From NCBI RefSeq assembly GCF_001717465.1, contig NZ_CP017074.1:739162-803161 (forward strand): a DNA stretch of 64,000 bases, written 5' to 3'. The translations under genes were made by a program, and so were the position numbers. The notes under the pieces were generated by a model. That model worked only from the letters and a program-made list of their open reading frames with translations. It ran no database searches and was not told where the DNA came from. Every line of letters starts with the position of its first letter. Position 1 is the first letter of the stretch. This document shows, piece by piece, positions 1-11,515 of this stretch. The stretch comes from Luteimonas sp. JM171 (lineage in GTDB: Bacteria > Pseudomonadota > Gammaproteobacteria > Xanthomonadales > Xanthomonadaceae).

Positions 1-535
1 GCAGCGGGGTCAGGAACGCCTGCACCCGCGCCGGCGACACCACGAACAGTCCATCGGGCTTGTTCCAGTCCGAGGCGATCTTGGCCAGGAACTTGTTGGG
101 CGCGGCGCCTGCCGACGCGGTCAGCCCGGTGCGCTCGCGGATGGCCGCGCGGATCGCCTGCGCGGTGGCGGTGGCGCTGGGCGACGGGATCTTCGGTTCG
201 GTGACGTCCAGGTAGGCCTCGTCCAGCGACAGCGGCTGCACCAGGTCCGTGTATTCGTGGAAGATCTCGCGCACTTGCCGGGAGATGGCCTTGTAGCGCG
301 GAAAATCCGGCGGCACGAAAATCGCGTCGGGACAAAGCCGCTCGGCGCGGGCGGCGGGCATCGCCGAATGCACGCCGTAGGGCCGCGCCTCGTACGAGGC
401 CGCCACCACCACCGAGCGGCCGCCCCGCCACGCCACCACCACCGGGCGGCCGCGCAGCGACGGATCGTCGCGCTGTTCAACCGACGCGTAGAACGCGTCC
501 ATGTCGATGTGCAGGATCTTGCGCACGGGCTCCAT
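1..535 (-). CDS. dinB: DNA polymerase IV (Y-family), partial: 3' end beyond the window
   Basis: Error-prone Y-family DNA polymerase that performs translesion synthesis. The reading frame opens with ATG at 535 and runs off the left edge, so only the first 178 residues are present. The metal-binding motif HIDMDAFYASVEQ lies at residues 9-21 (Asp11, with Tyr16 at the steric-gate position), and the second catalytic motif PLSLDEAYLD is at 101-110 (Asp105, Glu106). Both are diagnostic for DinB/Pol IV rather than UmuC or ImuB. It lies 24 bp downstream of the TetR gene on the same strand and could share its transcript. No LexA-type site is visible in the short gap. Confidence 0.93.
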   Translation of the reverse strand, partial: MEPVRKILHIDMDAFYASVEQRDDPSLRGRPVVVAWRGGRSVVVAASYEARPYGVHSAMPAARAERLCPDAIFVPPDFPRYKAISRQVREIFHEYTDLVQPLSLDEAYLDVTEPKIPSPSATATAQAIRAAIRERTGLTASAGAAPNKFLAKIASDWNKPDGLFVVSPARVQAFLTPL

Positions 536-559
536 TATCGGCCGCCCGGGTTGGCCGCG

Positions 560-1156
560 TCAGGGCGCCAGCACCCTCGGCACCACGGCCTGCAGCGCCT
601 CCAGGAGCAGCTTGCGGTCCAGTCGCGGCTCGCGCGTCTCGCGCAGCTTCAGGCCCTCGAACAGGCACTGCAGCATCAGCGCCCGCTGCCGGGCCAGCGC
701 CGGCGGCAGGCCATGCCCGCCGGCGTCGGGATCGCGCGCCAGCCAGTCACACAGCGCCTGGCGAACCGCCTGGTCATAGTCATCCAGGGCCGCGGCGATC
801 TGCGGATCACGCGTGGCCTCGGCCGATATCTCCAGCAGCAGCGCCGCGTTCATCCCGCGGCGCTGGTTGCAGGTACGCGCGTAGTTCTCGGCCATCAGCG
901 TCGGCAGGTCCGGCCGGTCATTGAGGCTGATCTCCTCGCGCAGCAGCACCAGCTGCTCCTGGACGATGGCCAGGATGATCGCGCTCTTGTTCTCGAAGTA
1001 GCGGTAGATCAGCCCCGCGCTCATCCCGGCAGTCTCGGCGATCGCGGACATGCTCGCGCCGTGGAAGCCGTGCTCGATGAAGCACTGCTGGGCCGCGTCG
1101 AGGATGCGCTTGCGCTGCGCCTCGACGCGGGCCGCGCGGGGATCGGCCTCAGGCAT
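560..1156 (-). CDS. TetR/AcrR-family transcriptional repressor of the adjacent RND pump
   Basis: A 198-residue TetR-family regulator. An N-terminal helix-turn-helix (about residues 24-60, with [19 protein letters not shown] as the recognition region) precedes a variable all-helical ligand domain. I chose the ATG at 1156 because it overlaps the end of the pump gene by 8 bp, as expected for a coupled operon gene. An in-frame ATG at 1180 would lengthen it by 8 residues. It is the last gene of the adaptor-pump-repressor operon, whereas acrR-like repressors are usually divergent from the pump. The inverted repeat at 5631-5646 is the likely operator, so the operon would be autoregulated. The inducer is unknown. 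Confidence 0.88.
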   Translation of the reverse strand: MPEADPRAARVEAQRKRILDAAQQCFIEHGFHGASMSAIAETAGMSAGLIYRYFENKSAIILAIVQEQLVLLREEISLNDRPDLPTLMAENYARTCNQRRGMNAALLLEISAEATRDPQIAAALDDYDQAVRQALCDWLARDPDAGGHGLPPALARQRALMLQCLFEGLKLRETREPRLDRKLLLEALQAVVPRVLAP

Positions 1157-4100
1157 CGCCGCCCCCAGCCGCCAGGGCATCCGGTTCGGGCTCCGGATCC
1201 GGCTTGCGGCGGTCGAACAGCTTCTGGATCACCACGAAAAACAGCGGGATGAAGAACACGCCGATCAGCGTACCCACGATCATGCCGCCCAGCACGCTGA
1301 TGCCGATCGCGTTCTGCGCGCCCGAGCCCGCACCCGAGGACAGGGCCAGCGGGGTCACGCCCAGGCCGAAGGCCAGCGAGGTCATGACGATCGGGCGCAG
1401 GCGGTCACGCACGGCCTGCATGGTGGACTCGATCAGCTCCATGCCGCTTTCCAGGTTCTGCTTGGCGAACTCCACGATCAGGATCGCATTCTTGCTCACC
1501 AGTCCCACCGTGGTCAGCATCGCCACCTGGAAGTACACGTCGCGGTCCAGGCCGAACACGGTGGCCGCCAGGATCGCACCGAGGATGCCGATCGGCGCGG
1601 CCAGCAGCACGGCCGTGGGCACCTTCCAGCTTTCATACAGTGCGGCCAGGCTGAGGAACACGATCAGCAGCGACAGTGTGTACAGCAGCGGCGTCTGGTT
1701 GCCGGCCTCGCGCTCCTGGTAGGACAGGCCGGTCCACTCGATGCCAAACCCCGGCGGCAGCTGCGCCACCAGGCGCTCCATTTCAGCCATCGCGTCACCA
1801 GTGGACACGCCAGGCGCGGCTTCGCCCTGGATCTCCATCGCCGGCAGGCCGTTGTAGCGCTCCAGGCGCGGCGAGCCGTATTCCCAGCGGGTGGTGGCGA
1901 AGGCCGGGAACGGCACCATCTCGCCCTGGGTGTTCTTCACCGACCAGAGGTTGAAGTCCTCGGGCGTCATCCGGAACGGCGCATCGGCCTGGATGTACAC
2001 GCGCTTGACCCGGCCGCGGTCGATGAAGTCATCGATGTACTGGCCGCCCCAGGCCGCCGCCAGGGTCTGGTTGATGGACGACTGCGGCAGCGACAGGGCC
2101 GCGGCCTTGGCCACGTCCACGTCCACACGCAGCTGCGGCGTGTCTTCCTGGCCGTTCGGGCGCACGTTCTGCAGCAACTCGCTCTGCGCGGCCATGCCCA
2201 GCAGCTGGTTGCGCGCCTGCAGCAGGGCCTCATGCCCCTGCGCGGCGTTGTCCTGAAGGAACATGGAGAAGCCCGCGGCCACGCCCAGCTCCGGCATCGC
2301 CGGCGGGGCGAACACGAAGATCAGCGCGTCCTTCACCTGGCTCATCGCCGCCATGCCGCGTCCCGCCACCGCCTGGGCGCTGAGCGAATCATCCTTGCGA
2401 TCGCCCCAGTCCTTCAGTTTCACGAACGCCATGCCGTTGTTCTGTCCCATACCGGCAAAGCTGAAGCCCTGCACCGCAAAGGTCGATTCAACCGCATCGG
2501 GCTCGTTTTCCAGGAAGTGGTCCTCGAGCTGCTTGATCGCTTCGATCGTGCGCTCCTGGGTGGCACCGACCGGGGTCTGGATCATGGCCATCAGCACGCC
2601 CTGGTCCTCGTCGGGAAGGAACGAGGTCGGCGCGCGCATGAACAGCACACCCATCAGCACCACCATCAGGCCGAAGATCGCCATCGAGCGGCCCGGGCGC
2701 GCCAGAATGCCGCGCACGCCACGGCGGTACTTGCCGCTGCTGCTGTCAAAGCCACGATTGAACCGGGCGAAGAAGCGCGCCATCAGGCCGGTCCCGGCGG
2801 ACATGTGCTCGCCCTTCTTCACCGGCTTGAGCATGGTTGCGCACAGCGCCGGGGTCAGCACGATCGCCACCACCACCGACAGCGCCATCGCGGTCACGAT
2901 CGTCACCGAGAACTGCTGGTAGATGATGCCGGTGGAGCCGCCCATGAAGGCCATCGGCACGAACACCGCCGAGAGCACCACGCCGATGCCCACCAGTGCA
3001 CCGGTGATCTGGTCCATGGATTTGCGCGCCGCCTCCAGCGGCGACAGCCCCTCCTCGGTCATGATGCGCTCGACGTTCTCGACCACCACGATCGCGTCGT
3101 CCACCAGCAGGCCGATGGCCAGCACCATGCCGAACATGGTGAGCATGTTGACCGAGAACCCGAGCACGGCCATGACGCCGAACGTGCCCAGCAGCACCAC
3201 CGGCACCGCGATCGTCGGGATCAGGGTGGCGCGGAAGTTCTGCAGGAACAGGTACATCACCAGGAACACCAGCACGATGGCCTCGATCAGGGTGCTGATC
3301 ACGCTCTTGATCGACACCTTCACGAACGGCGTGGTGTCGAATGGGATCACCGCCTTCAGCCCCGGGGGGAAGTACGGCTCCAGCTCGGCCAGCGTTTCCT
3401 TCACTCCCGCGGCGGTATCCAGCGCGTTGGCGCCGGTGGCCAGCGAGATCGCGATACCCGTCGCCTGCTGGCGGTTGTAGCGGGTATCGAACTCGTACAT
3501 CTCGCTGCCCATCTCCACCCGGGCCACGTCACCCAGGCGCAGCACCGAGCCGTCGGGGTTGGCGCGCACCACGATGTCGCGGAACTCTTCCGGCGTCTGC
3601 AGGCGGTCCTGGGCGTTGATGGTGGCGTTGATCTGCTGGCCGTCGATCGCCGGGGCGCCGCCCAGGGCACCGATGGCCACCTGGGCGTTCTGGCCCTGGA
3701 TGGCGGCCACGATCTCGTTCACCGCCAGCGCGTAGGTGTGCAGCTTGTTCGGATCCAGCCAGATGCGCATGGCGTACTTGCCGCCGAACACCTGGATGTT
3801 GCCCACGCCGTCCACGCGGCTGAGCGGGTCGACGATGTTGGCGCTGACATAGTCCGCGATGTCGACGCGGTCCATGCTGCCGTCTTCGGACACGAAGCCG
3901 ACCACCATCAGGAAGCCCGAGGTGGACTTGGCCACGTTCACGCCCTGCCGCTGCACCTCCTGCGGCAGCAGCGGCATGGCCAGCTGCAGCTTGTTCTGTA
4001 CCTGGACCTGGGCGATATCCGGATCGGTGCCGGTCTCGAAGGTCAGGGAAATGGTGGCCATGCCGTTGGAGCTGGACTGCGAGGAGAAGTACATCAGGCC

Positions 4101-4319
4101 ATCCAGGCCCTTCATGTTCTCCTCGATCACCTGGGTGACCGAGTCGCGCACCACCTGGGCGGATGCGCCGGGGTATGCCGCGCGGATCTCGACCGCCGGC
4201 GGCGCCACGGTGGGGTACATGGAGACCGGCAGGCCGGTGATGGCCAGGCCGCCGGCCAGCATGATGACGATCGCGATGACCCACGCGAAGATCGGGCGGT
4301 CAATGAAGAAACGTGCCAT
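1149..4319 (-). CDS. RND (HAE1-type) multidrug efflux inner-membrane pump, AcrB/MexB-like
   Basis: A 1056-residue resistance-nodulation-division transporter, the length usual for AcrB/MexB. It would export drugs, dyes or biocides from the periplasm and inner leaflet using proton motive force. The N-terminus [17 protein letters not shown] is the typical first membrane helix. The proton-relay aspartate pair lies in [15 protein letters not shown] (about residue 405), and the matching lysine in [14 protein letters not shown] (about residue 935). It follows the adaptor gene by 12 bp and overlaps the TetR start by 8 bp. No outer-membrane channel gene is in the operon, so a TolC/OprM-type partner must be encoded elsewhere. 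Substrate range cannot be read from sequence. Confidence 0.95.
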   Translation of the reverse strand: MARFFIDRPIFAWVIAIVIMLAGGLAITGLPVSMYPTVAPPAVEIRAAYPGASAQVVRDSVTQVIEENMKGLDGLMYFSSQSSSNGMATISLTFETGTDPDIAQVQVQNKLQLAMPLLPQEVQRQGVNVAKSTSGFLMVVGFVSEDGSMDRVDIADYVSANIVDPLSRVDGVGNIQVFGGKYAMRIWLDPNKLHTYALAVNEIVAAIQGQNAQVAIGALGGAPAIDGQQINATINAQDRLQTPEEFRDIVVRANPDGSVLRLGDVARVEMGSEMYEFDTRYNRQQATGIAISLATGANALDTAAGVKETLAELEPYFPPGLKAVIPFDTTPFVKVSIKSVISTLIEAIVLVFLVMYLFLQNFRATLIPTIAVPVVLLGTFGVMAVLGFSVNMLTMFGMVLAIGLLVDDAIVVVENVERIMTEEGLSPLEAARKSMDQITGALVGIGVVLSAVFVPMAFMGGSTGIIYQQFSVTIVTAMALSVVVAIVLTPALCATMLKPVKKGEHMSAGTGLMARFFARFNRGFDSSSGKYRRGVRGILARPGRSMAIFGLMVVLMGVLFMRAPTSFLPDEDQGVLMAMIQTPVGATQERTIEAIKQLEDHFLENEPDAVESTFAVQGFSFAGMGQNNGMAFVKLKDWGDRKDDSLSAQAVAGRGMAAMSQVKDALIFVFAPPAMPELGVAAGFSMFLQDNAAQGHEALLQARNQLLGMAAQSELLQNVRPNGQEDTPQLRVDVDVAKAAALSLPQSSINQTLAAAWGGQYIDDFIDRGRVKRVYIQADAPFRMTPEDFNLWSVKNTQGEMVPFPAFATTRWEYGSPRLERYNGLPAMEIQGEAAPGVSTGDAMAEMERLVAQLPPGFGIEWTGLSYQEREAGNQTPLLYTLSLLIVFLSLAALYESWKVPTAVLLAAPIGILGAILAATVFGLDRDVYFQVAMLTTVGLVSKNAILIVEFAKQNLESGMELIESTMQAVRDRLRPIVMTSLAFGLGVTPLALSSGAGSGAQNAIGISVLGGMIVGTLIGVFFIPLFFVVIQKLFDRRKPDPEPEPDALAAGGGDA

Positions 4320-4331
4320 GGAATTCTCCGC

Positions 4332-5570
4332 TTACTGCTGCGGGTCGGCAGCGTCGGCGGCCGGCTCGGCCGCATCGGGTTGGGCGGCGTCGCCGGCCCC
4401 CGCAGGTGCCGGCGCCTGCGCGGCGGGCTGATCCGCCGCCGGCTGTTCGCGGAACTCGACGACCTCCACCTGCGCGCCGGGCTGGATCTTCTGCAGCCCC
4501 TCCACCACCACGCGGTCACCGGCGGACAGGCCTTCCTCGACCAGCCACTGGTCGCCGATGGTGCGGCTGACCACCACGGGACGGTTCTCGATCACGCCCT
4601 CGGCGTTGACCAGCATCACGCTGGTGTTGCCCTTGGGGTCGCGGGCCACGCCGCGCTGCGGCACCAGGATGGCGTTCTGGCGCACGCCGTTGGCGACCAC
4701 GGCGCGCACGTACATGCCCGGCATCAGGATGTGGTCCGGGTTGTCCACCACCACCCGCAGGCCGAAGCTGCCGGTGGTGGGGTCGACGCTGACCTCGGAG
4801 AAGGCCAGTGTGCCCTCGTGCGGGAACGGGGTGCCGTCCTCGAGCAGGATGGTCACCGGGAACTCCCCGGTGCTCTCAATCCGGCCCGCCGCCAGCTCGC
4901 GGCGCAGGTCCAGCAGTTCGCTTGCGGACTGGGTGAGGTCGACGTGGATCGGGTCGAGCTGCTGGATGGTCGCCAGCGCCTGCTGCTGGTTGGCCGTCAC
5001 CAGCGCGCCGGCGGTGACCGACGAGCGGCCGATCCGGCCCGAGATCGGGGCGGTGATCACCGCGCGCCCGAGGGTGACGTTGGCCGCATCCAGGGCGGCC
5101 CGGGCGGCGCCCACTTCCGCCTCCGCCTGGCGGGCGGCGGCCACGGCATTCTCGTATTCCTGCTCGGAGACGTAGCGGGTCCCGGCCAGCTCCTTCATCC
5201 GGCTCTCCAGCGAACGCGCGTTGACCAAGGCGGTCTCGGCGCGGGCCAGCTGCGCGCGGGCACTGGCGGCCGCGGCGCGGTAATCGGCGTCGTCGATGCG
5301 GTAAAGCGGCTCCCCTTCCTCCACCACCGTGCCCTCGGTGAACAGCCGCTCCTCGATGATCCCGTTGACCTGCGGCCGCACTTCGGCGACCAGGAAGCCG
5401 CTGGTGCGGCCCGGGAGTTCACGCGTCAGAGTGACGGTTTCGGACTCCAGGGTGACCACCGACACTTCCGGAGGCGGCGGCTGGGCGGGCTCCCCACCTT
5501 CTCCGCAGGCCGCAAGCGCCAGGGACATGAACAGGGCAGGAAGGACCAGGCGAACGTGGGGTTTGCGCAT
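4332..5570 (-). CDS. RND efflux periplasmic adaptor (membrane fusion protein), lipoprotein
   Basis: A 412-residue MexA/AcrA-type adaptor that links the inner-membrane pump to an outer-membrane channel. The N-terminus is a lipoprotein signal ending LALAACG, so Cys22 would be lipidated and anchor the protein to the inner membrane. A lipoyl-like half motif (VRPQVNGIIEERLFTEGTVVEEGEPLYRID) is followed by a coiled-coil hairpin rich in Ala/Glu/Arg (about 100-160), a second lipoyl half (ITAPISGRIGRSSV) and beta-barrel domains. The tail is rich in Ala, Pro and Asp. It is the first gene of the operon. Its leader carries the operator/promoter at 5630-5658 and a terminator-like hairpin at 5594-5620. Confidence 0.94.
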   Translation of the reverse strand: MRKPHVRLVLPALFMSLALAACGEGGEPAQPPPPEVSVVTLESETVTLTRELPGRTSGFLVAEVRPQVNGIIEERLFTEGTVVEEGEPLYRIDDADYRAAAASARAQLARAETALVNARSLESRMKELAGTRYVSEQEYENAVAAARQAEAEVGAARAALDAANVTLGRAVITAPISGRIGRSSVTAGALVTANQQQALATIQQLDPIHVDLTQSASELLDLRRELAAGRIESTGEFPVTILLEDGTPFPHEGTLAFSEVSVDPTTGSFGLRVVVDNPDHILMPGMYVRAVVANGVRQNAILVPQRGVARDPKGNTSVMLVNAEGVIENRPVVVSRTIGDQWLVEEGLSAGDRVVVEGLQKIQPGAQVEVVEFREQPAADQPAAQAPAPAGAGDAAQPDAAEPAADAADPQQ

Positions 5571-5593
5571 CGTGGGGGCTCGGGCTGGAAAGG

Positions 5594-5620
5594 AAAAACC
5601 GCCGGGGCTGACCCCGGCGG
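5594..5620 (-). terminator. terminator-like hairpin in the efflux operon leader
   Basis: A perfect 9-bp GC stem (5599-5607 with 5612-5620) with a 4-nt loop is followed on the minus strand by five T residues (5598-5594). It lies between the promoter/operator and the adaptor start at 5570, so it would form almost at the 5' end of the efflux mRNA. It could be an attenuator, a 5' stabilising hairpin, or the terminator for the aldo/keto reductase transcript that ends at 5839. Confidence 0.6.
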
Positions 5621-5629
5621 AACCGCAGT

Positions 5630-5658
5630 AGAATGAACGATCATTCTCACTTGGTCAA
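5630..5658 (-). promoter_or_regulatory. candidate sigma-70 promoter of the efflux operon
   Basis: On the minus strand TTGACC (5658-5653) is separated by 17 bp from CATTCT (5635-5630). The -35 is a good match and the -10 is weak. The predicted start of transcription is near 5623. The TetR-type inverted repeat at 5631-5646 fills most of the spacer and overlaps the -10. Confidence 0.5.
5631..5646. promoter_or_regulatory. candidate TetR-family operator
   Basis: GAATGA-ACGA-TCATTC is an inverted repeat with perfect 6-bp arms and a 4-nt spacer. It is placed between the -35 and -10 elements of the efflux promoter, as expected for a repressor encoded by the last gene of the same operon. Assignment to that repressor is inference. 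Confidence 0.6.
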
Positions 5659-5838
5659 ACGGTATGCCGCAACGCAGCATCCCGCGTTCAGCTTCCAGCG
5701 CCCTTTTTCCCAAAGCGTCAGCCGGGGCCTGGCTCCTTCCGGTCCAGGAGGCCGCCAGCGATACCACCTCCATTGAAGACAGCGCGTGAATCCCCGGGCC
5801 CGGAAGTGGCCCTGCCCCTGCGCCGGACAGCAGGCAGC

Positions 5839-6786
5839 TCAGCCCAGCGCCGCGATGTACTCGGCCATCCGCTGCCGGCCGGCCTCGTCAGGCAGCCGGC
5901 CGGTGGCCGCGCCGAGGTTGTCGATCATGTGTGCGGGCCGGCTGGTGGACGGCGTGGCCGCCGTCACCACCGGGTTGGAAACGACGAACTTGAGGAAGAA
6001 CTGCCCCCAGGTGGCGATGTCCCACTCGGCGGCCCACTCCGGCACCTGCCGGCCGTCGACCTGCTCCCACAGCCGCCGGCGCCCGAAGGGCGCGTATACC
6101 AGCACGCCGATGCCGCGCTCGGCGGCCAGGGGGAAGATCCGCTCCTCCATGGTGCGGTTGTCGATTGCGTAATCCACCCCGATGAAATCGAGCGGCTCGT
6201 TGCGCATCAGCGCCTCCAGGTCCGCGTACTGGCGCGGGAAGGTGGTGGTGATGCCCACGTAGCGGATGCGGCCTGCCTGCTTGTACTCGTTGAGCAGTCC
6301 CAGCTGGGTCGCCGGATCGGCCATGTTGTGGACCTGCACCAGGTCGATCGGATCCTTGCCCACGCGCTGGAACGACTGCTCGAGCTGGGCACGCGCCGCG
6401 CCGGGATCGGCGCGGTCTCCGCCACGGGGGACGACGTTGAGCTTGGTGGCCCAGAACAGCCTGTTGGCAAGGCCGGCATCACGCGCCACCTGGCCCGCCA
6501 CCTCCTCGGCCGCGCCGTAGCTGGGCGCGGTGTCGAACACCCGGCCACCGTTGTCCACCAGCGCCTGGAGGATCGCGCGGATGCGATCGGTGTCGCCTTC
6601 GCCGGCGATCCTTGAGAACGTCGCCGAGCTGCCCAGCCCGACCACCGGCAGGCGCTCGTCCGTGCCCGGGATCGCGCGCGCAATGGTCTCGCGCGGTCCG
6701 TCCGCGGCCAGCAACAGCCTGGGATGGACGCCGAGGGTCACGCCCGCCAGTGCAGCCAGTTTCAGGTATTCGCGCCGGGTGATCAT
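5839..6786 (-). CDS. Tat-exported aldo/keto reductase
   Basis: A 315-residue aldo/keto reductase with an N-terminal twin-arginine signal (TRREYLKLAALAG, residues 3-15), implying export folded, probably with its cofactor bound. The AKR catalytic region is recognisable: FDTAPSYG supplies the Asp and Tyr, WATKLN the Lys, and DLVQVHN the His of the tetrad. The C-terminal region (SNPVVTAATPSTSRPAHM) corresponds to the cofactor-binding end of the barrel. The substrate is unknown. It reads toward the efflux operon and ends 180 bp before that operator. No partner gene is adjacent on the same strand. Confidence 0.87.
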   Translation of the reverse strand: MITRREYLKLAALAGVTLGVHPRLLLAADGPRETIARAIPGTDERLPVVGLGSSATFSRIAGEGDTDRIRAILQALVDNGGRVFDTAPSYGAAEEVAGQVARDAGLANRLFWATKLNVVPRGGDRADPGAARAQLEQSFQRVGKDPIDLVQVHNMADPATQLGLLNEYKQAGRIRYVGITTTFPRQYADLEALMRNEPLDFIGVDYAIDNRTMEERIFPLAAERGIGVLVYAPFGRRRLWEQVDGRQVPEWAAEWDIATWGQFFLKFVVSNPVVTAATPSTSRPAHMIDNLGAATGRLPDEAGRQRMAEYIAALG

Positions 6787-6816
6787 GGGAACCTCGCTGT
6801 CCGGAGGGGGGGCGTT

Positions 6817-7452
6817 TTATTTACCACACGCCAGGCGGTCACCAGGCCCGGCGCCGGTGCGCTTCCACACCAGGCAGCGGTTGTTGGCCGGCATGGCCAC
6901 GTCCGCGGCCAGCTGCAGGCCGACCCCGGCGGCAAGCCTGTCGACGGCCTGGAAGTCGCGGATCCCCGATTGCGGGTCACGCGCCTTCAGCCAGCGGTCG
7001 AACTCGCGGTTGCTGGCGCTGGTGAACCGCCCGCCGTCGTTGAACGGGCCGTAGGCCACCAGCGTGCCTTCCGGCGCAGCAGCCAACAGCCTGCCCGCGC
7101 CCTGGAAAAACGCCTGCACCCCGTCCCAGCCCATGATGTGCAGGGTGTTGGCGGTGAACACCGCGTCCGCCTCCACCTGCGGCCACGGCGCCAGCACGTC
7201 CAGCACCAGCGGCGGCGGGGTGTTGGCCAGGCCGGCATCGTCCAGCCAGGCGCGGATCCCCGGCAGGTTCGCTTCCACATCGCTGGCCTGCCATGTCAGC
7301 CACGGCATCGCGGCGGCAAAGTACACCGCATGCTGGCCGGTGCCGCTGCCGATCTCCAGCACCCGACGGTGGTCCGCGAAGCATTCGCGCAACACGGCCA
7401 GGATCGGGTCGCGGTTGCGGTCGCAGGCGGGGGCGTGGGGCTTGCCGGACAT
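6817..7452 (-). CDS. DUF938-type SAM-dependent methyltransferase
   Basis: A 211-residue class I methyltransferase-like protein of the DUF938 family. The SAM-binding motif I is VLEIGSGTGQHAVYF (about residues 31-45), followed by a Rossmann-type pattern and the family-typical NTLHIMGWDGVQAFF. The start is set at 7452, where MSGKPHAPACDRNRDPI begins the conserved domain. Longer in-frame extensions upstream would cross the divergent SMR promoter region. It is divergent from the SMR gene at 7546 (93-bp gap). The methyl acceptor is not known for this family. Confidence 0.82.
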   Translation of the reverse strand: MSGKPHAPACDRNRDPILAVLRECFADHRRVLEIGSGTGQHAVYFAAAMPWLTWQASDVEANLPGIRAWLDDAGLANTPPPLVLDVLAPWPQVEADAVFTANTLHIMGWDGVQAFFQGAGRLLAAAPEGTLVAYGPFNDGGRFTSASNREFDRWLKARDPQSGIRDFQAVDRLAAGVGLQLAADVAMPANNRCLVWKRTGAGPGDRLACGK

Positions 7453-7545
7453 GCGCCCATTGTAGGAGCCGGCGCGTAGCGGCACGCACACACGGCCCAG
7501 CGGCCCTGCCGTGCACAATGCCGGCTTTCCGCCCCGGACCGGCCC

Positions 7546-7878
7546 ATGAAGTACTGGATGTTCCTGGCGGCCGCGATCGCCGCCGAAGTCGTTGCCACCT
7601 CGGCCCTCAAGTCGAGCGAAGGGTTTACCCGCCTGCTGCCCTCGCTCGTGGTGGTGGCCGGCTACGCCACGGCGTTCTATCTGCTCTCGCTCACGCTCAA
7701 GGCGATTCCGGTGGCGGTGGCTTATGCGGTCTGGTCCGGGATGGGCATCGTGCTGATCGCCGCGATCGCCTGGATGCTGCACGGCCAGAGGCTGGATGCA
7801 TGGGGTTTATTGGGGATATCGATGATCCTCGGCGGCGTGCTGGTTTTGAACCTGCTTTCGCGCTCGAGCGTGCAGTGA
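7546..7878 (+). CDS. small multidrug resistance (SMR) efflux protein, EmrE/QacE-like
   Basis: A 110-residue, four-helix inner-membrane protein, the standard SMR length. The essential membrane-embedded Glu14 is present in [16 protein letters not shown], and YAVWSGMGI matches the helix-3 region with the conserved Trp. It would exchange protons for quaternary ammonium or guanidinium-type cations as an antiparallel or parallel dimer. The helix-1 sequence is closer to EmrE/QacE than to SugE/Gdx, but substrate class is uncertain. It is divergent from the DUF938 gene and 84 bp upstream of the catalase on the same strand. Confidence 0.9.
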   Translation: MKYWMFLAAAIAAEVVATSALKSSEGFTRLLPSLVVVAGYATAFYLLSLTLKAIPVAVAYAVWSGMGIVLIAAIAWMLHGQRLDAWGLLGISMILGGVLVLNLLSRSSVQ

Positions 7879-7887
7879 ACCGGCCCG

Positions 7888-7903
7888 CACCGGTCCACCG
7901 GTG
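7888..7903. other. 16-bp inverted repeat upstream of the catalase gene
   Basis: CACCGGT-CC-ACCGGTG has perfect 7-bp arms with a 2-nt spacer. It lies 10 bp after the SMR stop codon and 60 bp before the katA start codon. It could be a regulator site for the catalase or part of a weak terminator. It lacks a T tract. Confidence 0.3.
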
Positions 7904-7962
7904 TAACGAAAAGCCTACGCGCCCAGGGGCAACATGGCGGGGTAACCCCAAGGAGACCCGCC

Positions 7963-9459
7963 ATGACCAAGCGTGACAAGCAAGACACCGGTTCCACCAT
8001 GAGCACTGGGGCGCCGGCGCCCAGCGATCGCCACTCGCTCACCATCGGGCCCAACGGGCCGATCCTGTTGCACGACGTGCACTTCCTTGAGCAGATGGCG
8101 CACTTCAACCGCGAGAAGGTTCCCGAGCGCCAGCCGCACGCGAAGGGCGGCGGCGCCTACGGCGTGTTCGAGACCACCGAGGACGTGTCGAAGTACACCA
8201 AGGCCGCGCTGTTCCAGAAGGGCGAGAAGACCGACCTGCTGATCCGCTTCTCCACCGTGGCCGGCGAGCAGGGCAGCCCGGACACCTGGCGCGACGTGCG
8301 CGGGTTCTCGCTCAAGTTCTACACCCGCCAGGGCAACTACGACCTGGTGGGCAACAACACGCCGATCTTCTTCGTGCGCGACCCGATGAAGTTCCCCCAC
8401 TTCATCCGCAGCCAGAAGCGGCTTCCCGACTCCGGGCTGCGTGACAACCACATGCAGTGGGACTTCTGGACCGCCAACCCCGAGTCCGCGCACCAGGTGA
8501 CCTACCTGATGGGCCCGCGCGGTCTGCCGCGCACCTGGCGGCACATGAACGGCTACGGCTCGCACACCTTCATGTGGATCAACGAGGACGGCGAGCGGTT
8601 CTGGGTGAAGTACCACTTCCATACCGAGCAGGGAATGGAGTTCTTCAGCAATGCCGAAGCCATGGACATGGCCGGCAGCGACGCGGACTTCCACCGCCGC
8701 GACCTGTTCGATGCCATCGCCCGCGGCGACCACCCCAAGTGGGTGCTGTCGGTGCAGGTGATGCCCTACGAGGATGCAAAGAGCTACTGCTTCAACCCGT
8801 TCGACCTCACCAAGGTGTGGCCGCACGCCGACTACCCGCTGATCCGGGTGGGCGTGATGACCCTCAACCGCAACCCGGAGAACTTCTTCGCCGAGATCGA
8901 GCAGGCGGCGTTCTCGCCGGGCAACGTGGTGCCGGGCATCGGCCTGTCGCCCGACAAGATGCTGCTGGGGCGCGCGTTCGCCTACAACGATGCCCAGCGC
9001 CGGCGCATCGGCACCAACTTCCACCAGCTGCCGGTCAACCAGCCCAAGGTGCCGGTGAACACCTACATGTTCGACGGCCACATGACCTACCACCACAGCG
9101 GCGCCCAGCCGGTGTACGCGCCCAACAGCGGTGACCGGACCTGGGCCGATGAGACCGGGCGCATGGAAGACGGCTGGGAGGCCGATGGCGAAATGGTGCG
9201 CAGCGCCTACACCCTGCGTGCGGACGACGACGACTTCGGCCAGCCGGGGACGATGGTGCGCGAGGTGTTCAGCGACGCCGAGCGCGATGGCCTGGTGGAT
9301 ACCGTGGCCGGCTCGCTGCTGGGCGGCGTGCGCAGCCCGGTGCTGGAACGGGCGATCGACTACTGGAAGTCGATTGATGCCGACGTGGGCCGGCGAATCG
9401 AGGAGAAGGTCCGCAAGGGCGGCGCGCCCGAACCTGCGCCGGGCATGAGCGAAAGCTGA
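7963..9459 (+). CDS. katA: monofunctional heme catalase
   Basis: A 498-residue small-subunit catalase that dismutates hydrogen peroxide in the cytoplasm. The distal His59 ([15 protein letters not shown]), distal Asn132 ([14 protein letters not shown]) and proximal heme-ligand Tyr341 ([12 protein letters not shown]) are all present. Length and the absence of a C-terminal flavodoxin-like domain fit clade 3 catalases. A strong Shine-Dalgarno (AAGGAG) lies 8 nt before the ATG. Regulation is probably by a peroxide sensor, but no clear OxyR site was identified. The gene is convergent with glmS and ends in a two-hairpin region. Confidence 0.95.
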   Translation: MTKRDKQDTGSTMSTGAPAPSDRHSLTIGPNGPILLHDVHFLEQMAHFNREKVPERQPHAKGGGAYGVFETTEDVSKYTKAALFQKGEKTDLLIRFSTVAGEQGSPDTWRDVRGFSLKFYTRQGNYDLVGNNTPIFFVRDPMKFPHFIRSQKRLPDSGLRDNHMQWDFWTANPESAHQVTYLMGPRGLPRTWRHMNGYGSHTFMWINEDGERFWVKYHFHTEQGMEFFSNAEAMDMAGSDADFHRRDLFDAIARGDHPKWVLSVQVMPYEDAKSYCFNPFDLTKVWPHADYPLIRVGVMTLNRNPENFFAEIEQAAFSPGNVVPGIGLSPDKMLLGRAFAYNDAQRRRIGTNFHQLPVNQPKVPVNTYMFDGHMTYHHSGAQPVYAPNSGDRTWADETGRMEDGWEADGEMVRSAYTLRADDDDFGQPGTMVREVFSDAERDGLVDTVAGSLLGGVRSPVLERAIDYWKSIDADVGRRIEEKVRKGGAPEPAPGMSES

Positions 9460-9470
9460 GGCCCGCCGAC

Positions 9471-9516
9471 GGAGCCCGCGCCAGGTGCGCGGGCTCCGCG
9501 GCTCTCTTTGCCGCGG
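9471..9516. terminator. double hairpin between katA and glmS
   Basis: An 11-bp perfect stem (9471-9481 with 9487-9497, 5-nt loop) is overlapped by a second 7-bp stem (9496-9502 with 9510-9516). They lie in the 61-bp gap between the convergent katA and glmS stops. There is no long T tract on either strand, so terminator function is inferred from position and stability. Confidence 0.5.
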
Positions 9517-9520
9517 CGGT

Positions 9521-11353
<1,833 letters not shown>

Positions 11354-11446
11354 TGGACAGGCGCACTCCTTGTTTGCAAGACAACAAGTGTAACCGGAGC
11401 GGGTGTCCGGCCCCCGTGCGGGCGCCGGGCGAGCACTGCGGACGGT

Positions 11447-11466
11447 GGCGAAAACCCCTTTTCGCC
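11447..11466. other. inverted repeat in the glmU-glmS spacer
   Basis: Perfect 8-bp arms (11447-11454 and 11459-11466) flank a 4-nt loop in the 162-bp spacer between glmU and glmS. On the minus strand this is a hairpin within the glmS leader whose 3' arm contains four T residues. It might terminate some glmU transcripts or act post-transcriptionally on glmS. There is no evidence here for a glmS ribozyme. Confidence 0.35.
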
Positions 11467-11515
11467 CAATGGCTTGCAATTGGCGCGCGTCCCGCACCGG
11501 GGCGGGTGCGCCGAC

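Noticed and set aside
1050..5636. A 1528-codon open frame on the plus strand
   Set aside because: It is antisense to the RND pump and adaptor genes, is rich in His/Arg/Gln/Asp with no recognisable domain, and arises because GC-rich codon bias keeps the opposite strand open.
7464..7495. GTAGGAGCC... sequence resembling a Pseudomonas/Xanthomonas REP
   Set aside because: It begins like a REP, but no matching stem or inverted partner could be aligned, so it is not counted as a member of the family.
11354..11515. A possible glmS ribozyme or riboswitch in the glmS leader
   Set aside because: The glmS ribozyme is a Gram-positive feature with a specific conserved core that I cannot find here. Only a simple 8-bp inverted repeat is present.
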